Assembly (NCBI GenBank): GCA_947444305.1
Contig: CANEZP010000014.1
Location: forward strand, 50,917 to 114,916
Direction: 5' to 3'
DNA length: 64,000 nt
DNA from: Pseudobdellovibrionaceae bacterium
GTDB taxonomy: Bacteria; Bdellovibrionota; Bdellovibrionia; Bdellovibrionales; UBA1609
Part shown: positions 43,799 through 51,462 of the stretch, piece after piece
How positions within the stretch are numbered: position 1 is the first letter of the stretch
How the letters are laid out: every line of letters starts with the position of its first letter
Made by a program: the position numbers and the translations under genes
The notes under the pieces: generated by a model
Seen by the model: the letters and a program-made list of their open reading frames with translations, nothing else
Database searches by the model: none
What the model was told of the DNA's origin: nothing

Positions 43799-44724
43799 GC
43801 CGCACCTCCGGGTGAAGTTAGTTTTATGAAAATGTCTTCGAGAGCCAGCGATTGTACTTTCAGTTCCACTAGCCCGGCGCCCTGGTTAACGATGAGCGCG
43901 GCGACTTGCTCGACGGTTTCTTCCTGCGCGTCGGCCTCAATTTCGATTGAGTTACCGGCATTCGTCACCTTGCGAACGCCGGTAACCCCGGCGATCGCGC
44001 GGACTACCGCATCTTGATTGCGCCGCACGCGAACGTGGATCGACCGGCCGCCGCCCGACATACGCTTGCTTAAGTTTTCGAGCGAGTCTTCGGCCACGAT
44101 GGCTCCGCGATTGATGATGATGACTTTGTCGCAGCTCGCCTGCACTTCGGGTAGGATATGCGTCGACAAGATGATGGTGTGTTGCCCTCGCAGTTGGCGA
44201 ATTAAATCGCGCATCTCGGAAACTTGCTTCGGATCAAGACCCACGGTCGGTTCGTCGAGCACCAGAATTTCGGGATCCGAAACGAGGGCCTGCGCCAACC
44301 CGACTCTTTGCTTAAAACCTTTGGATAGATTCCCGATCAAGCGACCGGCGACGTCGTTAAGCGTCGTTTTCTCTAGAGCCGAAGCCACCAAAGTTTTTAC
44401 CCGGGATTTGTCGACGCCTTTGAGATTGGCAACGAAGGTCAGGTAATCGCGCACGAACATATCGTGGTAAACCGGCGGGGTTTCGGGGAGGTAACCGATT
44501 CGGCGCTTAACTTCGAGCGGATTTTCGAACACATCGAAGCCCGCCACCTGCACTTCACCGCTCGAGGGTGCCATGTAACCGGTGATGATTTTCATGGTCG
44601 TTGATTTACCGGCGCCGTTCGGCCCCAAGAAACCGACGACTTCGCCTTTTTTGACCGTGAAGTTGAGCGCATTGATCGCCGCACGGTCGCCGTAGTTTTT
44701 ACTGAGGTTTTTCACTTCTATCAT
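43795..44724 (-). CDS. ABC transporter ATP-binding protein, GldA-type
   Basis: The ATG at 44724 begins MIEVKNLSKNYGD, the standard ABC start, giving 309 residues. The Walker A GPNGAGKST, signature LSKGFKQRVGLAQAL, Walker B ILVLDEPTVGLDP and H-loop STHI are all intact. A C-terminal extension of about 90 residues (RSIHVRVRRNQDAVV) is typical of GldA-like ATPases. It is the first gene of the six-gene coupled operon. Confidence 0.95.
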   Translation of the reverse strand: MIEVKNLSKNYGDRAAINALNFTVKKGEVVGFLGPNGAGKSTTMKIITGYMAPSSGEVQVAGFDVFENPLEVKRRIGYLPETPPVYHDMFVRDYLTFVANLKGVDKSRVKTLVASALEKTTLNDVAGRLIGNLSKGFKQRVGLAQALVSDPEILVLDEPTVGLDPKQVSEMRDLIRQLRGQHTIILSTHILPEVQASCDKVIIINRGAIVAEDSLENLSKRMSGGGRSIHVRVRRNQDAVVRAIAGVTGVRKVTNAGNSIEIEADAQEETVEQVAALIVNQGAGLVELKVQSLALEDIFIKLTSPGGAA

Positions 44725-44755
44725 GGCGCAAATTTTAGAACGATCGGCGCAAGAG

Positions 44756-46024
44756 TCAAGCGGACGGAATCTGATAAGTGATGACGCGTTCATTCTGAAA
44801 GGTCACCCGCCCGAGCTTGTCGCCTTTGATGGGGCGCACGAAACGGCATTCGGCCATCATGACTTGAATCTTTTCGCCCGCATGCTGCTTGTATTTTTGG
44901 CCTAAATGCTGGCGCACGTACCACTCCACCACCTGCTGCACGACATTGTCGCCGACGTTGGTGTTTTTATTGCGAAACAAAATGGCGTGACTACTGGGAA
45001 CGTCGCGTAAGTGAAACCAATAGTCCCACGCGCGCGCTTTCCGTAAAAGTTTGAGGTTGTCGGCCGCGCTCTTGCCCGAGATTAAAGTCAATTCATCACT
45101 GATGCGCAAAGTTCGTCCCGAAGTGCCCGCCTCCATTTTAGGCTGCGGCGCTTTTCGTTCGAGAACTTTGGTGTTGAGCGGTTCCGACATGCGCTTGACC
45201 AGACGGGCAATGTCGTCTTGCAAAAGTTCGAGCCGTTTTTCGGTGCCGAATAATTTACCTTCGACTTCACGGGCGCGCTTGAAGCATTCTTCGATGTTCC
45301 ACGAAAGTTTGCGGCGTTTATCGACGAAGGGTTCATACTCCTTCGGCACTTCTAGGCTTTGATGATCCTTGAGCCAGTTGCCGACTTCTTTCCAAGGCAT
45401 ATCGCGCTTACGCTGCAGCTCTTCGATGACTTTACCGAGCGCGCGCTTTTTCTTCGCGAGCTCATCTTCGAGTTTGCCCTTGATGTCTTTCGCGTTTTTG
45501 GCGCGGCCTTTGCCGCCACGCGCGAGCTTCCACTCTTCGCGTAGCTGCTCAAGCGTGCGCGGAGCTTGTGAGTCTTCGACCGGCTGCACGGATTCGGAAA
45601 GTTCTTTGGGTTTTTGCCACGAGATGTGTTTTTCACCGGCGCGGGCTAAAACATTGCGGCCGTGGGGGAACAAGCGCATCTCCAACTCGAGACCGTCTTC
45701 GGGCTTGCCGAATTTTAAAAGCACGACCCGGCCCTGATGCTCGGGCCGCTCGACCGAGCGTAAAACTTTGCTTTCGAAGTGCGCACGTAAAAAAAGATTG
45801 AGCGGGTTTTTACGCGTGGGCACGACCAACGGCAGCTCGGTCCATGGGAGGAGGCAAGGCTTCACGGCGTTTAAATCGGCCCACAGCCACAGCACTCCGC
45901 GCGGAGTGTAGAAACCCAGCACGAGGTCCGAGTCGGAAGTCTGCACTTCTTGCAGGCGCGCCCCGACCAAGGCCCTTAAGCTAGCCACGATATTATCTAA
46001 TTCCAAGACCGTCCAGGCTTTCAC
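44756..46024 (-). CDS. NFACT family protein (RqcH/FbpA/Rqc2-like), compact
   Basis: A GTG at 46024 with GGAGAG four bases upstream sets the start; a longer upstream frame is rejected. The product is 422 residues: a reduced NFACT-N region at about 1-150, a helical coiled coil at about 190-310 (ELAKKKRALGKVIEELQRKRD), and a C-terminal NFACT-R domain (WDYWFHLRDVPSSHAILF, NVVQQVVEWYV). Bacterial RqcH is usually about 550-580 residues and tags stalled nascent chains with alanine on 60S-like 50S subunits. This copy is shorter, and could be a divergent or partly reduced relative. It is divergent from the small gene at 46069. Confidence 0.88.
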   Translation of the reverse strand: MKAWTVLELDNIVASLRALVGARLQEVQTSDSDLVLGFYTPRGVLWLWADLNAVKPCLLPWTELPLVVPTRKNPLNLFLRAHFESKVLRSVERPEHQGRVVLLKFGKPEDGLELEMRLFPHGRNVLARAGEKHISWQKPKELSESVQPVEDSQAPRTLEQLREEWKLARGGKGRAKNAKDIKGKLEDELAKKKRALGKVIEELQRKRDMPWKEVGNWLKDHQSLEVPKEYEPFVDKRRKLSWNIEECFKRAREVEGKLFGTEKRLELLQDDIARLVKRMSEPLNTKVLERKAPQPKMEAGTSGRTLRISDELTLISGKSAADNLKLLRKARAWDYWFHLRDVPSSHAILFRNKNTNVGDNVVQQVVEWYVRQHLGQKYKQHAGEKIQVMMAECRFVRPIKGDKLGRVTFQNERVITYQIPSA

Positions 46025-46068
46025 TTTTCTCTCCAATTCTCCGAAAAGATATATGAGAGGAGCCGCAG

Positions 46069-46341
46069 ATGTCCACACCGGTCGACGACCCATTATATCA
46101 AGTTTTCGAAGAGCACCTGCACTCCGGAATGTACGACGAACAAGCCGCCGAAACTTTCGTGCGCGACGTCGTTGATTTTTACTGGGCAAAACTCGTGAAG
46201 TCGGGTCACGTCCCGCACCGCATGCACGAAATGCTCAAGGTCGATCTATTCCAAGATGTCCAAGACATGCTTCGCGCAAAAATCTACGGCCACTACGGCA
46301 TCGGCGAATACAACCGCATCCGCCGCAAAAAATCCGCTTAA
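46069..46341 (+). CDS. Small soluble protein of unknown function
   Basis: The 90-residue product has GAGAGGAG seven bases before its ATG. It is acidic at the start and basic at the end (NRIRRKKSA), with aromatic helices DDPLYQVFEEHLHSGMYDEQAAETF and DFYWAKLVKSG visible in outline. No signal peptide or known domain is seen. It is divergent from the NFACT gene with 44 bases between starts. A possible small partner of the NFACT system is only a guess from position. Confidence 0.7.
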   Translation: MSTPVDDPLYQVFEEHLHSGMYDEQAAETFVRDVVDFYWAKLVKSGHVPHRMHEMLKVDLFQDVQDMLRAKIYGHYGIGEYNRIRRKKSA

Positions 46342-46384
46342 CTCCTCAGCCTGCCCGGGCGCTCGCGCCCCCCGGCTTCCGCTT

Positions 46385-46470
46385 CCCTAATTTCTGACCC
46401 CTGATCCCTGATTTCTATTCCGTATTCCCAATTCCCGATTCCGAATTCCCAATTGCGATCCCATTCCCAA
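46385..46470. repeat. Degenerate GGGAATT/CTGATCCC repeat tract
   Basis: On the minus strand this tract reads as irregular copies of GGGAATTGGGAAT-like words followed by CAGGGATCAGGGGTCAG. Such tracts create spurious GNWELGIGNWE-type open frames in many genomes. It is an intergenic simple repeat rather than coding sequence. Confidence 0.7.
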
Positions 46471-46484
46471 CGCGCATTTTGCAA

Positions 46485-46582
46485 AGGCGTCGAAATGAAC
46501 AAATACAGGGTCCCGGCAAAACTGTGAGGTTTGAAATCGAACAAGCTTACCGGAGAACACCAATTTGTTCATTTCGACGCCT
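46485..46582. repeat. Perfect 20-bp inverted repeat around a 58-nt centre
   Basis: AGGCGTCGAAATGAACAAAT at 46485-46504 recurs as its exact reverse complement at 46563-46582. The 58 bases between contain CCGG pairs but no open frame. The structure could be a small non-autonomous element, a long hairpin RNA, or a terminator-like element. Confidence 0.8.
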
Positions 46583-46617
46583 CTCGCTCTTGCCCCTCTC
46601 GCTCTTGCCCCTCTCGC
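46581..46617. repeat. 15-base tandem repeat, about 2.5 copies
   Basis: CTCTCGCTCTTGCCC repeats at 46581 and 46596 and breaks off at 46617. It begins where the right arm of the 20-bp inverted repeat ends. Confidence 0.75.
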
Positions 46618-46681
46618 GGTTGACCCTCCCGGGCGCCCGTCCCGCGTGGCTTTTCGAGGAGGCCGCCCCGACCGCGCGGGA

Positions 46682-48388
46682 TTATTTCCCGGCGAGTTCA
46701 CAAAGCGCAACTGCCGTCGCCAAACGTAGTTGCTGATCTTGGAGCCAACGCCCCGCTTGCACGCCAGTCTGTAACCGATCGGACATCCCACCGCGCAGGC
46801 AACGACTCACCTTCAATTTTTCAAAAGCACGCCATCTCGGGAGCGCCGGTGGACGTTTGTCCGTCGCGAAAGCTTTTCCGTGATCGTCACTGAAACGGCT
46901 GGCCATACGTTCGCCATCTTGGCCTTTCAGCGCGGAAGACACTTCGAAGTCGGGCTTAAGCCCATGCGTGTGGAGTGAAGAACCGTCGTCGAAATCAAGT
47001 CTTGAAGTCGTTGTATAAAGCACAAGATTTTTACCAACGCTCATTTCAACGCCGGTTTGCACGATGCCCTTCCCGTAAGATCTTTGCCCGACGACCCAGA
47101 TCCCGCCTTTTTCACGCATGTACGTCGGCGTAAGTTCACCCGCGCTGGCTGACTCGGCGTTGATCAAAGTCACAAGTGGAATTGTTCCTGTAACTTTTTG
47201 TTTATCCGTCAAAACGCCTTTTGAGAATGCTTCGGCCGAGTCTTTGTAATGGTCGTAACGAAGCCCCTCTTTCAAGACGGTTCTTCGGAGTATGGTTTTG
47301 TTCGGGCCAACGAACAGGCCGACCACGCAAGCCGACTGATCGAGGTAACCTCCGCCATTGTTACGAAAGTCGACCAGAATGGCGTCCACCTGTTCGGCGA
47401 CTAAGTTCTTCAAGTGGCTTTCGGTTTGTGCGCAGATCGTCTTTGATTCGAACGTGTAGATCCGGACCACGCCGATTTTCTTTCCACTAGCAACGTAGGT
47501 GAAGGAGGACGAATCAAGGTCGTCCGTTGTTTTTAAATCCCAACTTACTGATTTGATTTTACCCGAAGGATCCTGAAACTTAAGCGATACGTGGGATGAA
47601 CTCAGTTCACCTAATTTCGAAATCACATCGATAAAAGCTTGCGTAGTCATCGGGATATCATTGACCGATAAAAGACGATCGCCGACAACCACGCCGTCTT
47701 TATCCGCCCGCGAATGGGCTCGCACACCGATGACGAAGATAGAGCCATTGAACCAATCAAATTCTACACCGATGCCGAAACTTGTTTCATGAACGCCTTC
47801 CACCGGTTCTACGCGAGCATAAGGATCCGTCCTATTGAGGATGGCCGTATAGATTGCGGCCCTGATTTTCTTTTCCGCGAGTGGATCCGATCGGAACCTC
47901 AACAATCTCTGCAGCATAAGGCTAGCGCGAGCTGAACTATGGTGTGCTAAAAAATCCGGAGATGTTAGCGCAAGCGCGAATCGGCTTTTAAAATTTTTCA
48001 TCAAGAGGCTCAATCCTCGCGGATCTTCGACTCCCATCTTTACCGTTTTAATGAAATAGGCCGTGGTCACCCGCGCGAATACGAAAGGTCCATCATCACT
48101 CACCGGAGCGCCCGAGGCGTCACGGAGCAACTCGAAATTTGCCGGCTGTTCATTGAGCATCGATTTTGGAATAACATAAATCGTGTTGCCTTCTTTACCG
48201 GTAGCCGCTTTCGCCGCGGCGTCGAGAATTTCGAGGCATTCGGTAAAGACGCAAGTATCGAGATCGCTAAATTCGTACATAAAAGGTGGGAGGGTTACGC
48301 TGACCCACGGATCTTTCACCTCGGGTTGAGCTTGTGCGCCGATGGGCAAAAGAAGACTGAAGCTTAGTAAAGCAAAGATTTTGAACAC
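46682..48388 (-). CDS. S41 family C-terminal processing peptidase with PDZ domain
   Basis: The 568-residue product starts at a GTG at 48388 (GGAG upstream) and has a signal peptide (FALLSFSLLLPIGAQA). A PDZ domain spans about 203-280 (GIGVEFDWFNG, DKDGVVVGDRLLSVND). The S41 domain has VDFRNNGGGYLDQ, the catalytic Ser415 in ESASAGE and Lys440 in SYGKG, so it should be active. The first 150 residues and last 60 are less typical. Such enzymes trim or degrade periplasmic proteins, often regulating peptidoglycan hydrolases. A terminator sits only about 15 bases before the start codon. Confidence 0.92.
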   Translation of the reverse strand: MFKIFALLSFSLLLPIGAQAQPEVKDPWVSVTLPPFMYEFSDLDTCVFTECLEILDAAAKAATGKEGNTIYVIPKSMLNEQPANFELLRDASGAPVSDDGPFVFARVTTAYFIKTVKMGVEDPRGLSLLMKNFKSRFALALTSPDFLAHHSSARASLMLQRLLRFRSDPLAEKKIRAAIYTAILNRTDPYARVEPVEGVHETSFGIGVEFDWFNGSIFVIGVRAHSRADKDGVVVGDRLLSVNDIPMTTQAFIDVISKLGELSSSHVSLKFQDPSGKIKSVSWDLKTTDDLDSSSFTYVASGKKIGVVRIYTFESKTICAQTESHLKNLVAEQVDAILVDFRNNGGGYLDQSACVVGLFVGPNKTILRRTVLKEGLRYDHYKDSAEAFSKGVLTDKQKVTGTIPLVTLINAESASAGELTPTYMREKGGIWVVGQRSYGKGIVQTGVEMSVGKNLVLYTTTSRLDFDDGSSLHTHGLKPDFEVSSALKGQDGERMASRFSDDHGKAFATDKRPPALPRWRAFEKLKVSRCLRGGMSDRLQTGVQAGRWLQDQQLRLATAVALCELAGK

Positions 48389-48402
48389 GTTCGACTCCGT
48401 AC

Positions 48403-48449
48403 AAAAAAAAGAGACGCCTTGCCGGGGGGAGGGGGTGGCAAGACGTCTC
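48403..48449 (-). terminator. Strong intrinsic terminator after the lipoprotein gene
   Basis: A 13-base stem with one mismatch (GAGACG.CTTGCC paired with GGCAAG.CGTCTC, 48411-48449) is followed on the minus strand by eight T residues. It ends the lipoprotein transcript and lies right before the S41 ribosome-binding site. Confidence 0.88.
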
Positions 48450-48484
48450 GAAAACTAAATCAAAATTTAAAAGTCAGGTACCGT

Positions 48485-49672
48485 TTATTTACGGTTTCCG
48501 TAGCGGATACTGCGCGGGCGTATCGACGTTGAAGTCGCGGTCGACTTCGCGGCCGGAGTTGCCGTCGCCGTTGCTTGGGTCGAAGCGGTGGTCGGAGCCG
48601 GAGCTCCGATAACCTTTGCTTCTTCCGCCGGTACAACCGCGGTCGTTGCCGCGGGGGCTTCAACGGCCTTCGTGGCTTCGGGAGCTTCGATCGCTTTGGT
48701 CACTTCGGTCGGTGCGGGCAAAGCTTGAACCGCTTCGGGGGCCGGGATGATCTTCGCGTTCTCGAGAGCGGGAACGGTCTTAGCCGATTCAGCGGCGGGG
48801 ATCGTTTTGCCTTCTTCGGGCGGAACGATCTTCGCCATCTCGCAAGACTTTTGCGCTTGGAGGAAGGTCATGGGCGTTCCGATGTTCGAGGCTTTGTAAA
48901 GCCACTGCGCCTTAGCCGTACCGTCTTTTTTACCGGCTTGGAGAACTAAGATCGCGTTGGCCGGGCGGCCTTCCGTTTTGAACGACAAGATCAACTGGAT
49001 CGATTGGCAGTTTGCATCGCCGCATTTTACGCCGGCTTGCAAGAGGTCTTTCGCCAAAATCGTTTTTGAATCGCAGGGCTTGCTCAGCGTGAACAAGATG
49101 TTAGGCATCTGCTCTTCGCTCTTCAAAAACTTGACCGGCACGTTCGCGGCGTCGAAATAAACTTCTTCTTTATTAATAACGACGACCGCTTGAATCGTAA
49201 CCGCCGTCGCCTGCGTGAATGCGTTCGGCATAACGGTAACGCCTTTGACCAAACCTTTGGCGGTCGGGTTTTCTTCTTTCAATTCGCCTTCGATGGTGAC
49301 GTTAAGATCTTGGACCTTTGCCGTCATCTCGAGAACGCCCGAGGGATTGGCTTTGCCCTGTTCATTGATCACACGCGGTTGCGCGGACTCATTGCCTTTA
49401 GTTCCCGCAACGGGGGCCGGCGTAAATAAAGGAGTATCAAGACCGCGACCTGAATCGGGCGGCAAAGCGGGGGTTGTACTACCCGTGCCGACGTCGCCGG
49501 AACCCGGCGTCTTATTCAAAGCTTCGGCCCGCGCTTTATTCTGCGCACGCTCTTCCTTTGAGTATTCGTAAGATTTAAAACCGTTCGTGCCGCGTCCATC
49601 CGCACAGGCCGTCAATAGGCTCGCGCAAAGTACACTGCTCATCCCAATCCCAATTACGTTCAGCATTTTCAT
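48485..49672 (-). CDS. Lipoprotein with Ala/Pro/Glu-rich C-terminal repeats
   Basis: The start at 49672 has GGGAG nine bases upstream and gives 395 residues. The signal ends at a lipobox-like LLTACADG, with Cys at residue 23. The centre contains MTAKVQDLNVTIEGELKEENPT and a four-Cys region (CDSK, KCGDANC, KSC) that may form disulfides. From about residue 280 the chain becomes degenerate repeats of roughly ten residues with Pro, Ala, Glu and Lys-Ile or Lys-Val (for example PALENAKIIPAPEA). This suggests a flexible spacer crossing the cell wall. Function is unknown. Confidence 0.75.
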   Translation of the reverse strand: MKMLNVIGIGMSSVLCASLLTACADGRGTNGFKSYEYSKEERAQNKARAEALNKTPGSGDVGTGSTTPALPPDSGRGLDTPLFTPAPVAGTKGNESAQPRVINEQGKANPSGVLEMTAKVQDLNVTIEGELKEENPTAKGLVKGVTVMPNAFTQATAVTIQAVVVINKEEVYFDAANVPVKFLKSEEQMPNILFTLSKPCDSKTILAKDLLQAGVKCGDANCQSIQLILSFKTEGRPANAILVLQAGKKDGTAKAQWLYKASNIGTPMTFLQAQKSCEMAKIVPPEEGKTIPAAESAKTVPALENAKIIPAPEAVQALPAPTEVTKAIEAPEATKAVEAPAATTAVVPAEEAKVIGAPAPTTASTQATATATPAAKSTATSTSIRPRSIRYGNRK

Positions 49673-49848
49673 GTTCCACTCCCTTGGCGAATCCCTATTG
49701 AGCAAGAGGGGTGCCACGGAAATTAATTTAAAAAGGGCGTTGGTTGGCCGCCTCATCCAATAATTTCCTGACGTGGCCGAGGAACGTCACCGCTTGCCGT
49801 AATTAAGGCAAAAGGCCTATGATCCGCGCACACCAAAGGACTCCTTTA

Positions 49849-51462
49849 ATGAGCGATTATTCCAGACGTGAGTTTGTTTTATTCATGGGCCGCACCGTCG
49901 GCCTCGCCGCCGCCGCCTCTATGCTCGATGGCTGCGTCAGCGGCAGCAAACTGGATCCCCTGCCGTTCGTGGCGATCAAGCCGTCGACCGACGACGAATT
50001 GAAACTCGCGGCCGGCTTTAGTTACGATGTCCTTATGCGCTGGGATCAGGTACTTAATCCGGCCGGGGATAAGTTTGGATTCAACAACGATTACTTAGCG
50101 TTCATTCCGCTCAACCCGCGCATTCCCAACGAAGGCTTATTGTGGGTTAATCACGAATATCACGATCCCTATCATAACGGCGGCTGGCGCAAAGGGCAGC
50201 CCCGCACGTTGAAGCAAGTCTCGCTCGAACGCAAAGTGGTCGGCGGCAGCATCGTACATATAAGAAGGACCGCCGGCAGTCCGTGGGAGTTCGTGCCTAA
50301 CTCCGAGTACAACCGCCGGCTAGATGCCTTTACCCTGATCCCGTTCGCCGGGGGCGAGACTATATATGGTAAGAAAACGGCGATCGGCACCTTCGGGAAC
50401 TGCGCGGGCGGCATAACCCCTTGGGGGACGGTGCTGACCTGCGAAGAAAACTACATGAACTTCGTCGGCGAAGCCGAATTCGACAATCAAGGCCGGCGCA
50501 CGATCAAGCAGGTCGACGGCTATCTTTCGTGGGATAAACATATTCAGTTGCCGCCCGAACACTACGGTTGGGTTGTCGAAGTGGAGCTAAAGACCGCGAA
50601 GGCGAAAAAGCTGACCGCGCTCGGCCGCTTCGCGCACGAATGCGCCACTTGCATCGTGGCCGCCGACGGCCGCACCGTCGTATATTCGGGCGACGACGCC
50701 ATGGACGAACACCTTTACAAATTTATTTCCAGCAAACCGGGATCATTGGACCAGGGCGAACTCTACGTGGCCGACACGATCAACGGCCGTTGGCTTTCGC
50801 TATCGCACAAGAATGTACCCATCCTAAAGAAAACATTTAAAACTCCGCAAGACTGTTTGGTGCGCACGCGCGAAGCCGCGAAACTTGTCGGCGCCACGCC
50901 GCTCGACCGCCCCGAAGATATCGAGATTGATCCGCGCACCCGCGCCGTCATCGTGTCGTGCACCAACAATAAAAAACATGACCGGCCCTACGGCGCCTTG
51001 ATGAAAATCGAAGAAAAAAACGCCGATCCCCTCAGCATGGAATTTACCGCGAGCACTTTCATCGCCGGTGGCCCCACCAGCGGTTTCGCGTGCCCCGACA
51101 ATTTAGCGTTCGATCCACGCGGCAATCTTTGGGTGTGCACCGACATGTCGGTTTCTCGGCTACACGAACCGCCGTACGAGAATTTCGGCAACAATGGCTT
51201 GTTTTATATTCCACTCTCGGGCGATCACGCGGGCCGCGCCTTCCAAGTCGCCTCCGCCCCGGTCGGTGCCGAACTCACCGGCCCGATGTTCGCGCCCGAC
51301 GGGACTTTGTTTTTATCCGTGCAACATCCCGGCGAGTGGCAGCACTACAAAGATTATCCCGCGAGTCACTGGCCTAACGGCGGCAACTCGGAGCCCAGCC
51401 CGTGCGTCGTGCAGATCCGCGGGCCGGCGCTTGAGCGCCTAACCGCCAAACTCGATTACTGA
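49849..51462 (+). CDS. PhoX-like phosphatase (DUF839), Tat-exported
   Basis: The ATG at 49849 with AAAGGA upstream starts a Tat signal [15 protein letters not shown], then a Cys (DGCVSGS) that could be lipidated. The 537-residue protein carries the DUF839/PhoX beta-propeller motifs: [52 protein letters not shown] and [20 protein letters not shown]. PhoX enzymes are calcium- and iron-dependent periplasmic alkaline phosphatases. The Cys and Glu of TCEENY match residues at the metal site. It overlaps the convergent YyaL gene by seven bases. Confidence 0.9.
   Translation: MSDYSRREFVLFMGRTVGLAAAASMLDGCVSGSKLDPLPFVAIKPSTDDELKLAAGFSYDVLMRWDQVLNPAGDKFGFNNDYLAFIPLNPRIPNEGLLWVNHEYHDPYHNGGWRKGQPRTLKQVSLERKVVGGSIVHIRRTAGSPWEFVPNSEYNRRLDAFTLIPFAGGETIYGKKTAIGTFGNCAGGITPWGTVLTCEENYMNFVGEAEFDNQGRRTIKQVDGYLSWDKHIQLPPEHYGWVVEVELKTAKAKKLTALGRFAHECATCIVAADGRTVVYSGDDAMDEHLYKFISSKPGSLDQGELYVADTINGRWLSLSHKNVPILKKTFKTPQDCLVRTREAAKLVGATPLDRPEDIEIDPRTRAVIVSCTNNKKHDRPYGALMKIEEKNADPLSMEFTASTFIAGGPTSGFACPDNLAFDPRGNLWVCTDMSVSRLHEPPYENFGNNGLFYIPLSGDHAGRAFQVASAPVGAELTGPMFAPDGTLFLSVQHPGEWQHYKDYPASHWPNGGNSEPSPCVVQIRGPALERLTAKLDY

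Larger units (their letters stand above)
46342..46681. other. Repeat-rich intergenic region
   Basis: The 340 bases between a + strand stop and the S41 stop contain a GC hairpin (46354-46367), a GGGAATT-type degenerate repeat (46385-46470), a 20-bp inverted repeat (46485-46582) and a 15-base tandem repeat (46581-46617). No gene is supported here. Long minus-strand open frames are products of the repeats. Confidence 0.7.

Noticed and set aside
46025..46189. Extended N-terminus of the NFACT protein
   Set aside because: It would run over the divergent promoter and the start of the + strand gene, and a GTG with GGAGAG marks the start at 46024.
46387..46791. Minus-strand frames with GIGNWEYGI-like products
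   Set aside because: They are translations of the GGGAATT repeat tract and overlap the S41 gene in another frame.
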